Shown here: in pieces, positions 1 to 8,300 of the stretch
How the letters are laid out: each line of letters opens with the position of its first letter
How positions within the stretch are numbered: position 1 is the stretch's first letter
Origin: Chara braunii
Taxonomy: Eukaryota; Streptophyta; Charophyceae; Charales; Characeae
Length of the DNA stretch: 20,015 nucleotides
Direction of reading: 5' to 3'
Assembly (NCBI GenBank): GCA_003427395.1
Contig: BFEA01000002.1
Coordinates: forward strand, 1,836,045-1,856,059
The notes under the pieces: model-generated
Databases searched by the model: none
What the model was told of the DNA's origin: nothing
What the model saw: the letters and a program-made list of their open reading frames with translations, nothing else
Translations under genes and position numbers: made by a program

Positions 1-17
1 TTTTTTTTTTTTTTTTT
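1..17 (-). other. LINE poly(A) tail (poly(T) on the plus strand)
   Basis: Seventeen T's open the window and lie directly beyond the 3' UTR of the minus-strand LINE. Its true length is unknown because it touches the window edge. Confidence 0.85.
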
Positions 18-46
18 CAAGCAAGGCCCTTATACAAGGCCTTTAT

Positions 47-73
47 CCTGGTGGTGGTAAGAGAACCACCGGG
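47..73 (-). other. Predicted stem-loop beside the poly(A) tail
   Basis: CCTGGTGGT (47-55) can pair with ACCACCGGG (65-73), with one G-U type pair in one strand sense, leaving a 9-base loop. It lies about 30 bases inside the poly(A) tail. LINE RNAs of some families use a 3' stem-loop for recognition by their RT; that role here is inference. Confidence 0.4.
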
Positions 74-125
74 ATTGAGGCTTTGCCTGGCGGGCCGCTC
101 CGTCTATTGGTGGGGAGCCTCACTT

Positions 126-579
126 GCTGGGAACCGGGCCCACCGTCCCATAAATGCATCTGTACAAAACAGTACGAAACAATACATCCTTGAGAGAGAC
201 GCTCTTGGGCTGGAAACCGGGTCCAGCGTCCCGTATCTAACTTTTCCCTTCATACCTAACCTGCAGCACCGTCGGGTACTGGGGGGAAAACCACTAGGGG
301 GCACCAGTGGAATCTCCCTCTCTCCCCTAGCTCCTGCCCGCCACGTACTATCCTCACGGCGTTCCGTGTCCCTGTATCTGATCAAAAGTGAGGATTGTGG
401 GGCCTGTCAGCGTTGAATACCCAGCAACCCAGGGGATTGACTAAGCAGGCAAAAAAAAACTAAAAAAGGAGCCAAGAAGAATAGGGAAAACAGACATCGC
501 CTGCTGGAAACCGGGTCCAGCGTCCCATGAATCTCCCTTTATAAACCAGTATTGTGCTGGAAACCAGGTCCAGCGTCCC
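126..579 (-). repeat. Four dispersed copies of a 24-base hairpin motif
   Basis: Copies lie at 126-149, 209-232, 503-526 and 556-579, all in the same orientation. The core on the plus strand is GCTGGAAACCGGGTCCAGC followed by GTCCC. Copies 209-232 and 503-526 are identical; 556-579 differs by one base and 126-149 by a few. Each good copy has GCTGGA and TCCAGC arms that can fold into a short hairpin. They lie in the LINE 3' UTR. Confidence 0.7.
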
Positions 580-807
580 TTATCCAATGTACTCAGAGTC
601 TTCCAAACCTAACTGAGATGCATTGAAGAGGGATAAACAAGGATAAGCAAAGATAACCAGATGAGCAGAAAACAAAGGTAAGCAGAGCAGCTAAGTAAAC
701 AGGACAGCCTGAAAGAGATGAAATAGCTGAAATGGCTTAATGGACTTGAACTGGACTGAGCTCCGACAGGCTGTATCCCACCAGATCCTACCACCCGGCC
801 CCTGGGG

Positions 808-1332
808 TCATGAAAGCGGCAATCTTTCTTCCAAGGACAGCGGGTGGGGGGGAAAGGGATCTGCGAATTCCTGCGCAGCACGGAGTGGGCTGTCGGGATC
901 TATCTTAGTCCAGTCGTGAAAGATCAGTTGGTAGTCTCTTACCATCTCTCTCCAGGGTTCCTCCTGTGGTTCTTCGTCAGGCCGACATTCCCCGGACCAT
1001 TTTACCTCGGCCACCTATCCCTTCCTTTCCCCTCCCTGCCAGTTCTTGTTGTAACAAGAGATAATCCTGTTCATATCCCCCCAGGTATGCATTTGGTCCA
1101 GCTTGTCTTTGGCTGCCTTCCATCGGGTCGCAATTTCGTGTTGAACCAATGTCTGTATTTGTTCCATAACTTCTCCGTCTTCCACCCACGCCCCCTCAAC
1201 CTCCTAGATACATCTCCTCCACCAGATGGCCCGTAGGACGCTCCGTCTCCCCAGGTTGAACATATTTTCCTCAAATATATTTCCCCGGATTAGAGGGTAG
1301 TACCCCAAGAGTATGGCCCTCCACTCCCATGG
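808..1332 (-). pseudogene. LINE ORF2 C-terminal tail (decayed)
   Basis: Minus-strand frames here give fragments that fit the end of plant L1-type ORF2 after the zf-RVT domain: a Trp/Arg-rich stretch (a frame around 1220-1270 reads like SVLRAIWWRRC), then an amphipathic segment with WNKYRHWF and WKAAKDKLDQ-like strings in alternating frames. The sense switches frame several times, so no continuous ORF survives. The function of this tail in L1-type elements is poorly defined. Placement rests mainly on position downstream of the zinc knuckle. Confidence 0.5.
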
Positions 1333-1740
1333 TCACACTGCACTCGGAATAATGTGTCGCCAAATCTTATCCCAACTTCTCCACAACAGCACCGTTGCGG
1401 GACATTGAAGAAAGATATGCTCTATGGTCTCAGCCCGCTTTCTCCCAAAGTAGCTCTGGAGAAATTTATGGCACCATGGCAGTGCCTTCCCTTGTTGTTC
1501 CAAGCGCGTGTGGTCTATCAGCCAATCATTGGTTGGTAGATATCTGTGTTCTATTTGCCACTGGAGGGCAGAGATTTTGGCAGGTCTACTGCTGTAGTGT
1601 GCAAACCATCGGATGGGTTTAAGCAAGTTGCGGTCGATATTGAGATGGCGATACCATCTGTCTTCAACGCGGTCCCACGGTCTGCATTTAGGTCTGAGCA
1701 TTCGGTAGGCTGATTTGGACTTTAAGTTGAATAGTGTCAA
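1333..1740 (-). pseudogene. LINE ORF2 zf-RVT zinc-binding domain
   Basis: About 135 codons matching the zf-RVT region that follows RT in plant L1-type ORF2 proteins. The pattern is a Trp-rich lead (IRWFAHYSSRPAKISALQWQ, residues about 43-62), the LPTNDWL block, one Cys in PWCHKF, then ETIEHIFLQCP followed by LLW. The family normally has two Cys before the ET-x-x-H block; here only one is obvious, so the metal site is probably damaged. It shares a frame with 1897-2220, consistent with one original ORF. The domain is thought to bind nucleic acid during target-primed reverse transcription. Confidence 0.75.
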
Positions 1741-2551
1741 CGTGTTTGCTTCCCCCTTCCTGGTCCGGGCGTCTAGGGACCATTGCTACTCTTCGGGGTC
1801 TATGGGGAGGTCCTCGATCGGGATCATTGGGCAATACACCCTCTAGCGACCTCCTTCATCAATAATCCTAACCCGATAAACACCTTTTCGCTCCTTTCAT
1901 ATGAAGGGTTGTTGGTTCCACCGTAATTCTTCGCCCTTCTTAATGGACAAGACTTCGATCAATACGTGTGATTGGTCTGCCAAGTGCACATGCCCCACCT
2001 CCCTGTCATGGTCGGGCACCCCTACCCAATCTCCTTCCTTTATGCGGGGACCTTTTCGTAGGGTATCGTACCATTGAAGAGGGAAACTGTCGATGAGATC
2101 ATTCAATGCAGTCTCCGTAAAATGGCAGTACCGCAGACATGCTCGCATTCTTTCCGTGCTCTTCCAGCTTTTCGCCTCCATATCCCAAAGGTCCCCGACC
2201 CTTCCTATACCATGTTTCACCTAACCCTTCCATGAGGTATTCGAGCAGCACCGCACACGGCCCCGGGAGTCCGTTATTAGACGGTTGCCAAATAGGGGTT
2301 GCCTGAATATTTCCTCCCACCTCTCTGGTGCTGGACGGTCTAGGGGAGGAGTTTTCTCCATGTGCGTATGAGGCGTTCCCAGTGTCTATCGGTGGGTCCC
2401 CGTTCCTGTACTTCCTAGGTAGCCTCCAATATCTGTCGTCGAGCCATACCCGGGGGTCAGTGTCGGGTCGGGTTTTCGGGGCCAAGGAAGAGATCTGTGC
2501 CAGGGCTAGGGGGGTCCATGGGGACGATGGCGAAAATATAATATGCTGAAG
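1741..2551 (-). pseudogene. LINE ORF2 region between RT and zf-RVT
   Basis: Two overlapping minus-strand frames carry the connection. The 2099-2551 frame continues the RT frame past a stop at 2552 and contains PRVWLDDRYWRLPRKYRNGD. The 1897-2220 frame contains RVGDLWDMEAKSWKSTERM, then an FPLQWYDTLRKG block. A DLWD ... W block followed by P-x-x-W is typical of the thumb/connection part of plant L1-type ORF2. A single frameshift lies between about 2100 and 2220. Bases 1741-1896 read poorly in all frames. Confidence 0.6.
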
Positions 2552-3148
2552 TCAGCGAATCGAGAGGGCCCGAAATTGTGTGGCCGGGTGCACAATTCCT
2601 AGTCCTCCTCTGTTCTTGGACTGAATCACCGATTCCCACGCCACTCGGCTAATAACGTGAGGAGTGTTACTATCGCCTTTCCATAGGAAGGCCGCCTGCA
2701 GTTGTTTGAGTATTTGGAGCCCCCCAATGCCCCCATTACTCATGGGCCATAGGATGGCCTTGTACCAGAGTGTGGCTAGGACCACATTATCAATGACAAG
2801 TGCCCGCCCGAAAATTGATGTACGTTTATTGTTCCATTTTTCCAACTTGACTCGTGCGGGTCCTGCCATCCATTCGTCATTGGTTGTCGGCTTCCCTCTA
2901 GCTGTGACTAGCGCCCCCAAGACTCTTAGGGGTTCGTCTGGGGGGAGCCAAATGATGTGTGGGTTCTCCGGGGGTCTTCCCTCTTGGTGATGCATCCACC
3001 ACCCCACAGTCTTTTGTCCCCAGTTCACCGTCATGTCAAGCAGCTGGCAAAACTTGTTCATAGGATGTTGAATTTCTTCCATGTTGGATCCTGTCGCTTC
3101 TACCATTATGGTTAGATCATATGTGAATAGAAAACAGATAGGTATTGC
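2552..3148 (-). pseudogene. LINE reverse transcriptase, catalytic motif and C-terminal part
   Basis: Continues the RT frame after a TAA at 3149-3151. The first codons read FLFTYDLTIMVEA, the position of the F-A-D-D catalytic motif. The Asp of the first pair is Tyr (codon 3119-3121) and the Ala before it is Thr, so the active site is lost. Downstream are LLDMTVNWGQKT (the usual SGL-x-x-N-x-x-K-x position), a LGALVTARG strand, IDNVVLATLWYKAILWPM, the FLWKGD block, and RGGLGI, all in the order of plant L1-type RT. It lies in the same frame as 3149-3934. Confidence 0.85.
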
Positions 3149-3934
3149 TTACTCCGACATATTAGATATCTTAATGCGTGTGAGGTCTCTGTTATGACAC
3201 AAGTTGGCTGACAAAGCTTCCATTATTACCAAAAAGAGATTGGGGGCGATAGGATCCCATTGTCTCACAAACAGTTGGAGCTCAAATGGGGGTGCTACTG
3301 ACCCATTGACATGGACGCATGTAGTGGCATTATTATGGAGGATCTTGACCCAGCGCCGAAAGATAGGTCCAAAGTTTATTTTTTCCAAGCATTTGTCTAG
3401 AAAGAACCAATCTACGTGGTCGTAGGCCTTTTCAAAATCTATAAAAATGATGGTCGCATTTGCCTGATTTCGTCGTGCTAATTGGACCACCGTGACATTT
3501 TTTACCAGCAGGATTTTTTCTTGTATGTTCCTGCCCGACATGAACCCTGTTTGGGCTGGATGTATGACCTCTTCCAACACCGTCGCCATACGGTTGGCCA
3601 GTGCTTTGGAGAACATTTTATATATCACTGTGAACAACATAATAGGTCTATAATTTTTGATATTCATTTTATCTCCTTAAAGTTTCTTGTATAGGAGAGA
3701 TAGCACCCCATTCCCCACGGTTTCTCCCATCTCTCCAGCCTCTCATACGTCCTGATAGTATTCCCACAGATCGGTGTTCAGGTCCGTCCAAGTGGCTTCC
3801 CAAAATTCTTCGGGAAAGCCATCTATGCCGGGGTTTTTTTCTTCTTTCATTTGGAGGAGTGTTGTCCACACTTCTTCTTTTGTTAATTCTGCCTCCAACT
3901 CGTCATGCTGTTGCAGGGATATGTGCCGGTCCAT
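3149..3934 (-). pseudogene. LINE reverse transcriptase, fingers and palm
   Basis: RNA-dependent DNA polymerase of an L1-type element. In one minus frame: KNPGIDGFPEEFWEATW (motif 0, about 3808-3858), NYRPIMLFTVIYKMFSKALA with ANRM (motif 1), HPAQTGFMSGRNIQE (motif 2), FIDFEKAYDHVDW with the first catalytic Asp (motif A), HVNG-x-V and RQWDPIAPNLF (motif B, normally RQGDPLSP, so a conserved Gly is now Trp). Nonsense codons at about 3743 and 3669 and a TAA at 3149-3151 interrupt it without changing frame. The M at 3667 is internal, not a true start. Confidence 0.92.
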
Positions 3935-4006
3935 TGGAAGTAGGAAGTTCTGTATTTCCCTTATTTTCTCTCCCTTATGCGGGGACGAGACCTGGGATGT
4001 ATATTA

Positions 4007-4480
4007 TTATTTAAAGAATTTCCTGGTAATCAACATACATTGCGCAGTGTCCCTGGCAATGACATCACTCTTATCCAGGTCATGGAAGACCTCTATGACC
4101 ATTCGTCGTGTACGTGCGGTGACCATTGAGAAGAATTGGGTGTCCATTGAGGCTTCGTGAGTGAGTTTGGCCATTTTCTTGCGGATCCTGATTCTTTGCG
4201 ATCTGTGCAGTGCGTATTGCAGAAGTTGATCTTTGACTCTTTGGATGGAGTTAGTAAGATGTTGTGGCTCTTGAGAAGAAGTGAGATGTTGTGATTCTGC
4301 CTGCCGTTCCAGAGCTATTAGTTCGTTGTGGATGGTCATTTCTTGGTGTTGTCGTAGGGCCGCTTTAGCTTTGGAGAATTCTTTACACTTTCTGGCCAAG
4401 TAGATTAGACCATTGTTGAACCATAGTAGACGGGAAAAAAAAAATTTGACTCTGTTGGCGGTAGAAGTCCCATTCGTGTC
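4007..4480 (-). pseudogene. LINE endonuclease-RT linker, Lys/Gln-rich helix
   Basis: About 130 codons upstream of RT in the same frame, rich in Lys, Gln and Arg with heptad-like spacing (ARKCKEFSKAKAALRQHQ, then LIALERQAESQHL and VKDQLLQYALHRSQRIRIRKK), followed by EASMDTQFFSMVTARTRR. Plant L1-type ORF2 proteins carry a linker of this kind ending with K-x-x-x-x-W/F-x-x-x-GD-x-N-x-x-FF before RT. The recognisable match is DTQFFSMV. Two adjacent stop codons follow at about 4005-4010. A frameshift separates it from the endonuclease end at 4479-4661. Confidence 0.75.
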
Positions 4481-4661
4481 AAATCATGTGTACGAATGAT
4501 GAGTCTTTAAGCAAGGAGGTATTTAACTTGTAGAAACCCGGCCCTAAATCCGGCCTTTTCCTCATTGTTAGTATTATGCCAGAAGTCTTATGGTCTAACC
4601 CCGGGTGCGGGCTGCGTATGAGAATTAGTGACCATCGCAGAGCCCCCTTTAGGTCAAACAT
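4479..4661 (-). pseudogene. LINE endonuclease C-terminus and start of linker
   Basis: Sixty codons: RWSLILIRSPHPGLDHKTSG corresponds to the last strand of the AP-type endonuclease (the S-D-H-x-P position reads GLDHKTSG), and PDLGPGFYKLNTSLLKD is the hallmark linker block (GPG-x-W-K-L-N-x-S-L-L) of plant L1-type ORF2. The ATG at 4661 is internal. The sequence stops at the left end of the DNA transposon and resumes at 5593. Confidence 0.85.
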
Positions 4662-4663
4662 AG

Positions 4664-4685
4664 AATTCGTGAAAACCTAACAAAA
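4664..4685 (+). repeat. Left terminal inverted repeat
   Basis: Twenty-two bases starting AATTCGTG, exactly complementary to 5571-5592. The first 19 or so also pair imperfectly with 4691-4709, so the end can fold on itself. Confidence 0.9.
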
Positions 4686-4932
4686 AAAGTTGTTAGGTTT
4701 GCACGAATTTTTTTAAAGATTCTGATAGTACATTTTATAGGCCTCCTACGTGAACAACATTCTATGTGAAGTAAATTAACCGCAAAAAATGAATAGGAAA
4801 ATACTTTTTTTAAACCACTGGAAGTGGTGAGAAGAGAAGCATGTCTTTTTACAAAAAAATCACTACCTTGTAAACACCGTTCGTTCAAGAATCAAAATAT
4901 CCTAATTTTTTTTAATTAAACAAAATCAAATT

Positions 4933-5399
4933 TATAGTTCTATAAGGTATGAAGTACGATGAAACTATTCGGGGGTTTCCTAAACACGCACATATATTTT
5001 CCTATTCATGAATACATTCTCTTGGATATATTCCCTCGTAATATTTTTTATTGAAATATTTTTCCATTTTTTTAATTTTAAATCGTGGTTGGATAAGAAT
5101 TTGAAGATGTTCCCGGGGCAAAAGTTGTTTGAATTATTCTTTTACATAACATATATTGTTTTACAAGGATTTTACAGTAAACTTAAAAATGGATTATATT
5201 AATTTATAGTTCTATAAACTCGTTTTCGCAGAACTTGGTTTTTAGCAAACTGCTGAAAACGAGTTATAGTTCTATAAATGAGTATTTACTGAAACGTTTT
5301 TTTTTAACGTCTTTTGAGTTCGTCTTACAGTCCTGAGAGATTGTCATGTTTGAGCTATGTTTTTTTTCAATCTACTGAAAACGACCTATAGTCTTATAA
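4933..5399. repeat. Internal repeats of the DNA transposon (TATAGTTCTATAA)
   Basis: The near-palindromic 13-mer TATAGTTCTATAA occurs exactly at 4933-4945, 5205-5217 and 5265-5277, with a variant at 5387-5399. Around the second and third copies, AACTCGTTTTC (5217-5227) and GAAAACGAGTT (5255-5265) form an 11-bp inverted repeat. Around the third and fourth copies the block CTGAAAACGA plus 13-mer is a direct repeat (about 5252-5277 and 5376-5399). Subterminal repeat arrays like this often bind transposase. Confidence 0.75.
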
Positions 5400-5570
5400 T
5401 ATGTTTTTTTATTGGAATGAATTTTCTTGCACATTTTGAGAATCACTAGACTTTTTGCCAATTTTTTTGCCTCCTTTATCGAAAAACAGTTAAAAACGCT
5501 CTCTTTTACGTGTCAAAAATAAGAGTTTGACTTCACTTTTTCATTCTATAAAAAATGTTAGGTTTTGTGG

Positions 5571-5592
5571 TTTTGTTAGGTTTTCACGAATT
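5571..5592 (-). repeat. Right terminal inverted repeat
   Basis: Exact reverse complement of 4664-4685, ending ...TTTTCACGAATT. It is preceded by a second GTTAGGTTTT copy at 5557-5566. Confidence 0.9.
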
Positions 5593-5677
5593 AAGTGTTG
5601 TCATTAGAAAGCAGAATAAGGTCAATTCTTGATTTAGATAACCGTGATGGGTCACTATCCCATATGCATGTGAAGGT
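5593..5677 (-). pseudogene. LINE endonuclease fragment upstream of the insertion
   Basis: Twenty-eight codons reading WDSDPSRLSKSRIDLILLSN near their end. S-R-I-D-x-I/L-x-x-S is the conserved strand of L1-type AP endonucleases just before their last D-H block, and that block is found at 4479-4661 on the other side of the DNA transposon. A TGA at 5678-5680 ends the frame and nothing further upstream looks like endonuclease, so the LINE is probably 5'-truncated near here. Confidence 0.8.
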
Positions 5678-7059
5678 TCAGCCCGTCGGGATTTTTCGAC
5701 TCGCACTCCACACGTATCATCCACACACCGCTTCCCGGAAGTTGGCAGACGAGTTAAGAGAGAGATTTGCGGGTGCGCTTACGGAATTTATAGTTGCGGG
5801 AAAGGAGGTAGATACGAGGAAGGGTGAAGATTGGGGCAGGGAAGGGTGAGGGAGGACTTGGAGGTAATCGCTCGGCGAAAGCCGTGTTGGTCCTTCTAAG
5901 TCCGGTCGTAGACCAATCAGAGTCGTCGCGCAATAGGAGCTTCCTCTTGCACGACGCTTCTCCTTGGCTAGACGGGGTAAAGAGAGGACCGACCGGGTTC
6001 TTGGGCGTATGACTTAGAGTGGGAGGAAGAAGGGTGCGCAAGATAGCGCGAAACGGATCCAAGATTCAAATGATCAAGAAAGAGAAAAGGCGCACGGGGC
6101 AAGAGAGAGGGAGAGGGAAAAACAGTTACAGAGGGAAAGTGAACGCAGGCGCGAAAGGAGTGTCAAAGATGGCGAGGGGACTAAGGGGAGCAGAAAGGGG
6201 GAAGCTCGCTTGCATGGCGCCGATCACAAATGCAAAAAAAGGCACCAAAACAGTTACAGATTCCTAAGTCCTATGCTAATTCAAAAATTGAAATCACCAT
6301 ATCCGCTCGTAAAGTAGGCGTGGGAAAACACAGTCCTACGTCCATTCGTATTCCCACCAAATTCCCAGAGTTTTCCACGACATGGTTGAGAACATTCACG
6401 CACAAAAAGGATACGTCGGGTTCCGTTAATTTCGGAATTTTCTAACTGCCAAGCCAAATTCCTAGTGCGCTCGCTAAAGTGCGAGTAATTCCCATGCATT
6501 TCCCAAATTATGAAAACGGAATTTCAAAAATTAATGAGAATGAAAACATGGGTCTCAGCAAGGCACCTTTAATAAAAAAGAAAACACAAAGGGGCCTTGT
6601 TGGCCTGAGCAAAATTCGAAAAGAAAAAAGAGAGAAAAGGGTTCTGGAAGATGGCGCAGGGTCAGAAGCTGGTACGTTACATGTCACCTCGTCGTGGAAC
6701 CGGGAGTAATTATTCTGGAAACTAACTTCCCTCCCTACCACCGCATAATACCCTTCCATTTATTGACCATCATCCCTTGGCTCGCAATCGCTCCGTATTG
6801 GCCTCAACCCCCATGCTCGGAGTGCTTCCAAGACCACGAGTACCGAGCATGCGGTTTCATCCGTGAACTCACTCGCAGGAAGAACGATGGGCGCACACGT
6901 TGCACGGCCTTCGGCTAAGGCCAGCCACGTCGGACCCTAAGACCAGTGACGCACGATGCCAACAAGTGGTCGGACTGCGCGATAGCCATAGTGTCCCTAC
7001 CGTGCACCAAATACGAGCCTGACCCAGACGAAGGAGCCAACAAAGGTGGTAGCCCCACG
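5678..7059. other. No gene recognised (about 1.4 kb)
   Basis: No frame on either strand has a recognisable domain. Short ORFs (for example plus 6019-6267, Lys/Arg-rich, and minus 5754-6062, Pro/Ser-rich) look like composition effects of purine- or pyrimidine-rich DNA. Part of this stretch may be the U3 of the plus-oriented LTR that ends at 7239, but I cannot locate that LTR's left end. Confidence 0.5.
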
Positions 7060-7239
7060 CTCAGAAGCATAGAAACAGACTTCGACCCGCACCTATCCTC
7101 TTGCCACAGAAGATCTCAGTTCCAGCCTGGGACTCCACCCCCACCTTCCTAAAATCCTTGGCACACCCCATTTTCGCAGTTCCAGGCCCACTCACACTCC
7201 GATCAGGAAGTCGCGCTGGGCGTGAGGTTGGGCGTCACA
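7060..7239 (+). mobile_element. Divergent LTR end (U5) in plus orientation
   Basis: The reverse complement of about 7080-7239 aligns with the LTR start at 7391 to about 7565: both share TGTGACGCCCAA, CCTCACGCCC, GCGCGACTTCCT, a GGGGTGTGCCAAGGATTTTAGG block and GGGGGTGGAGTCCCAGG. Similarity fades beyond about 7080. So a related LTR ends ...GGGCGTCACA at 7239, pointing opposite to the main element. No primer site or internal region follows, which fits a solo LTR or the 3' LTR of an older plus-strand element. Confidence 0.7.
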
Positions 7240-7277
7240 CCGGCACCTAGAGATAGCCTGTTGGTCCCCCCAATTGA

Positions 7278-7296
7278 CATGAGGTTGTGCATCACA
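7278..7296 (+). repeat. Degenerate 19-bp LTR-end echo
   Basis: CATGAGGTTGTGCATCACA repeats the LTR end at 7221-7239 with three differences, two of which turn CG into CA. It lies 38 bases downstream in the same orientation. Confidence 0.5.
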
Positions 7297-7580
7297 TCCT
7301 GGGCTGAAAAGGTCACCCCTTGTCATATTAGACACACAATTGAATTTACCTGGGCTGGTTAGTCTGATGATAATACCTCAAGGCCATCGCTGTGACGCCC
7401 AAACCTCACGCCCCGCGCGACTTCCTAATTGGAGTAGGATGGGGGCCCGGACGTGCGAAAAAGGGGTGTGCCAAGGATTTTAGGAAAGTGGGGGTGGAGT
7501 CCCAGGTCAGAACTGAGATCTCCTGTGACAAGTTGCAGGGGTAAAAGCGCAAGAGGGCACGTGCAGGTCGTACTCGACAC

Positions 7581-7594
7581 TTTTAATTTTTATA
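7581..7594 (-). promoter_or_regulatory. TATA box of the 3' LTR
   Basis: On the minus strand TATAAAAATTAAAA, preceded by T. It is identical in both LTRs (partner at 18688-18701) and lies about 190 bases before the LTR end, leaving room for a start site and R-U5. A perfect 14-bp match in otherwise diverged LTRs favours function. Confidence 0.65.
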
Positions 7595-7994
7595 AGGATG
7601 AAGGCAGTCCACCTCTCGTGGTGTGTGCATACAAGAGAGGCTGCAGATGTCGTGCAGCATAAGGCAAAGGCATGCGCAGTGCATCTCAGACTAAAGATCG
7701 CGGGGTACTCTTCCGCAAACACAGTACCGACACATCTAAACACTCTTGCATTCTCGAACAAAATCCTAACAACCATGCTCCAGCCAACGGACCCAGCTCC
7801 AAAACCCGGAAACGAAAATCACCAACTCTTCTGGTTTTGCCTTCGCGGTTGGTCGCGTGGTTCGACCAATTGTCGGGGCCGCGCGGCCCTGGTTTGGTTT
7901 CGTCGGGCGATTTCCGAGGCTCGCCGTGCCTGGTGTCGCCGGCACTGTTCGCACGGTTTGCGGGGCCAATAGCAGGCTATAGAGTTCCACGGCA

Positions 7995-8300
7995 TCACCG
8001 TGAGCTGGTGATATGGAAGGAGGAGGTGAAAGGAGGGAAACTGGTAGTAACAACGACCAAACCAGGGGATAGGAAATACTGCGTGTTATAAGTATCTGGA
8101 TAATCAGGGTCCCTAGGATCGGTAGTTATGGCACAATGAAAGTCCCTCGCACACAGTCGATCGCTCTCTGTCAGACATGTAAATTTCGTTTTTTTTAAGT
8201 TCCCCCGCCGTTTGAGTTGTTCACCTTCCCAGTATTTGCAAAATTTCGGGTCCCTCAGACTTTCACGATCGGACATCCAAGAGGAAAATTTCGCAGCCAT
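7995..8300 (-). CDS. Small ORF in the LTR (left copy), function unknown
   Basis: ATG-started ORF of 101 codons in element sense (AKFSSWMSDRESLRD at the N-terminus, TSFPPFTSSFHIT near the end). The right LTR has an equivalent ATG-started ORF with gapless alignment over about 98 residues and roughly four in five residues identical. It lies upstream of the TATA box, in U3, so it would not head the genomic transcript. No domain is recognised. It may only reflect chance openness, since the opposite strand is open too. Confidence 0.25.
   Translation of the reverse strand: MAAKFSSWMSDRESLRDPKFCKYWEGEQLKRRGNLKKTKFTCLTESDRLCARDFHCAITTDPRDPDYPDTYNTQYFLSPGLVVVTTSFPPFTSSFHITSSR

Larger units (their letters stand above)
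18..807 (-). other. LINE 3' untranslated region
   Basis: About 790 bases without a credible coding frame between the ORF2 remains and the poly(A) tail. It holds four copies of a hairpin-forming 24-base motif and a separate hairpin next to the tail, annotated below. In L1-type plant LINEs this region carries the RNA 3' end used to start reverse transcription. The exact end of ORF2 is unclear because of frameshifts. Confidence 0.6.
4664..5592. mobile_element. 929-bp AT-rich non-autonomous DNA transposon with perfect TIRs
   Basis: Bounded by a perfect 22-bp terminal inverted repeat (4664-4685 and 5571-5592; outer bases AATTCGTGAAAACCTAAC). It is strongly AT-rich compared with the flanking DNA and has no coding capacity for a transposase. 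The left end is a hairpin: TIR bases pair with 4691-4709. The right end carries a direct repeat of GTTAGGTTTT. It lies inside the LINE endonuclease, and excluding exactly 4664-5592 rejoins the endonuclease frame. No clear target duplication is visible; the flanking triplets TAG and AAG differ by one base. The superfamily is not assigned. Confidence 0.85.
1..5677 (-). mobile_element. L1-type LINE, 5'-truncated, split by a DNA transposon
   Basis: A non-LTR retrotransposon on the minus strand. Seen from 3' to 5': a T run at 1-17 (the poly(A) tail), about 800 bases of 3' UTR, then ORF2 remains in L1 order (C-terminal tail, zf-RVT zinc knuckle, reverse transcriptase, linker, endonuclease end). ORF1 and most of the endonuclease are missing, as expected for 5' truncation during target-primed reverse transcription. 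From about 4399 down to about 2099 a single frame is interrupted by nonsense codons rather than frameshifts, so decay is moderate. The segment 4664-5592 is a later insertion. The target duplication cannot be tested because the 3' flank lies before base 1. Family assignment is firm; the 5' boundary is approximate. Confidence 0.9.

Noticed and set aside
126-579. LINE 3' UTR repeats as a CRISPR or minisatellite
   Set aside because: Spacing is irregular (59, 270 and 29 bases between copies) and the copies lie inside a retroelement UTR.
4933-5399. Regular repeats resembling a CRISPR array
   Set aside because: Units are 13 bp, unevenly spaced, in eukaryotic AT-rich transposon DNA.
5754-6062. 102-codon minus-strand ORF upstream of the LINE as ORF1 remains
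   Set aside because: No zinc knuckle or RRM-like pattern; Pro/Ser-rich composition only.
6019-6267. Lys/Arg-rich plus-strand ORF
   Set aside because: Purine-rich DNA gives such text; no motif, no homologous context.
7672-8091. Plus-strand ORF in the left LTR, with an equivalent at 18756-19226
   Set aside because: Antisense to the element, no domain, C-termini differ after an indel; likely chance openness.
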